Shown: positions 62,741 to 64,000 of the stretch, one piece after another | Numbering within the stretch: position 1 is the stretch's first letter | Layout: every line of letters starts with the position of its first letter | Source: Scortum barcoo | Lineage: Eukaryota; Chordata; Actinopteri; Centrarchiformes; Terapontidae | Direction of reading: 5' to 3' | NCBI GenBank assembly: GCA_023238725.1 | Contig: CM041533.1 | Location: 22,906,176 to 22,970,175, forward strand | Length of the DNA: 64,000 nt | Translations under genes and position numbers: made by a program | Notes under the pieces: model-generated | The model's input: only the letters and a program-made list of their open reading frames with translations | Database searches by the model: none | Told to the model about the DNA's origin: nothing

Positions 62741-63450
62741 TTAGGCGGGTGGCTGTTCCTGCTTTGTTCCCCCACAGTGTTATTCGTGTGCTTGCTTTGT
62801 CGTCGTGCTAGCTCTTGTTGGCTAGCTGTGTTACGAGGAGCGGCCGGCCCAGAGAGCCAGGCGGCGGCCGAGCGAGGCGGCGGGACGCGGCGGTGGAGGT
62901 AGCCGGCCAGCTAGCACGGTGGTGACTGGAAGCCAGTGGACGGCTGTCATTTATGGCTCTCCGCGAAATATCATAGCTGTAAACAAGTTTTTTTTTTTTA
63001 TCGTGGGCGACACCGACAGCGCGCGTGGCTAAAAAAGAGAGACAGAAAAATAAAGAAAACAAAAACAAAGCGACGCTGACTCGCTAACTAGCTGGAGTTA
63101 GCGGTTAGCTCGAGTTAGCAGCGAGGCTCCGACCGTCCAAAGTGAGAGGCCGCGTCTGGATGAGCGCTGAAAACACCACAGGAAGACCGTCACAGGAAAG
63201 AAAAACAATAAAACACGGAGCGAGCAGGAAAGTTGTTCAGCGGTAAAGTTAGCGAGCACTTTTGAGTCAAACAGTAAATCCGAGCTGGCCCTTCGTCCCC
63301 CGGTGCAACATGGAGGCTTTATGTGTTTTGAGTTGCATCTGGAGCGGGGGCGCTCGCAGTGGGAGGGGGGCGGCGTGTCTCTGTGATGGATCCGCTCCGG
63401 CGGGCAGCGCGCACTCTGCCGCAAACACACCGCTCAGCTGGACAGCGGCT
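62741..63450 (-). promoter_or_regulatory. ctdspl: ctdspl 5' UTR and CpG-rich promoter
   Basis: Upstream of the start codon the sequence becomes dense in CpG (for example 62838-62905 and 63340-63440), with GGCGG/CCGCC words and no plain TATA box. This is typical of a housekeeping vertebrate promoter. The long plus- and minus-strand open frames here reflect GC richness rather than genes. Confidence 0.55.
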
Positions 63451-64000
63451 CTCTGTGACCACTGCTGGACCCACACAACAAATTACTACATCTTTATTAT
63501 GATCATTTCAATAATAATAATAATAATAAAAGCATACAGCCAAACATAAAACAATTCATGTGAGTGATGTATTTGAGAAGAGGGGTGTGGTTTTAACATG
63601 GTCTGGTGCAAACGACAGCCAGCTCAACAATCACAAATACTTGATGTTTATCCAAACCCCTTAAGTGTGTGTGCCCTTTCTCCACCATGCGAGGCAGATT
63701 TTAACAGGCAGAGCGCGCCACCCCGTGTTTCAATGGGGGATCATGCCTCTAGGATATATAGCATGCATTCATAATGATAAAAACAATGATAATACACACC
63801 GCTTGTTTGTGAGTTTAGTCACATTGTTTGCCTTGTTGTTTGTGTTTCTGGTGATTTAAGAGAGAGACCACGTGGTATTAAAGTATACAGGCTGTCACAG
63901 AGCTGCCTTTAATTGATCAAGGACTTCAAAACATGTCACTTAATAATCAGAGATATATGACTGGAAACTATGAAAAATCACCAAATTCCTCTTTTACTTT
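63451..64000. other. Right-edge spacer
   Basis: Upstream flank of ctdspl. It holds a short (ATA)n run at about 63510-63531 and no recognisable exon. Confidence 0.5.

Noticed and set aside
62645..63549. Several long open frames in the GC-rich right end
   Set aside because: CpG-island sequence has few stop codons; only the antisense IITQV exon is supported here.
1..64000. CRISPR arrays, bacterial operons, tRNA or rRNA genes
   Set aside because: None seen; the repeats are microsatellites or transposon relics, and no cloverleaf or rRNA motif was recognised.

Overview
This is vertebrate genomic DNA, almost certainly from a teleost fish. Genes have many short exons with GT/AG junctions, introns are mostly under 2 kb, and the spacers carry Tc1/mariner, non-LTR and MITE-type repeats typical of teleosts. 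Gene content and order (slc22a13-like, oxsr1, plcd1, ctdspl) match one human chromosome 3p22 neighbourhood. Human genes lying between them there (MYD88, ACAA1, DLEC1, VILL) are not seen here. Exon models were built by eye from splice sites, reading phase and family knowledge. In every complete model all junction phases agree and the frame closes on a stop.

Layout. (1) 1-21,807: a tandem array of three SLC22 (organic-anion-type) transporter genes, all on the minus strand and all with the same exon sizes (375-104-155-169-121-95/101-215-109-207-terminal). Copy 1 runs off the left edge, with exons 1-8 present. Copies 2 and 3 are complete (528 and 541 aa). Spacers and introns hold broken Tc1 elements, a broken LINE and two members of a short repeat family. 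(2) 21,808-35,220: spacer, then oxsr1 on the minus strand (17 coding exons, 524 aa), the WNK-activated kinase of ion-transport control. (3) 35,221-38,857: gene-poor spacer. (4) 38,858-47,711: plcd1 on the plus strand (15 coding exons, 777 aa; a second possible first exon at 38,858). (5) 47,870-48,345: Tc1 relic between two converging genes. (6) 48,769-63,450: ctdspl on the minus strand (8 coding exons, 276 aa), a small C-terminal-domain phosphatase, with a miR-26a hairpin in its fifth intron and a CpG-rich promoter at the right end.

The genes are not an operon; each is an independent locus and the order is inherited vertebrate synteny. I found no evidence of a wholly new biological system. 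The most notable signals are: a stretch of about 267 bp at the end of exon 1 that is nearly identical in transporter copies 1 and 3 (3 differences by eye) while the rest of the genes has diverged, which points to gene conversion of the large extracellular loop; a probable frameshift that removes the C-terminal PDZ-type tail of copy 2 while the tail codons persist out of frame; the intronic miR-26a; and alternative plcd1 5' ends.
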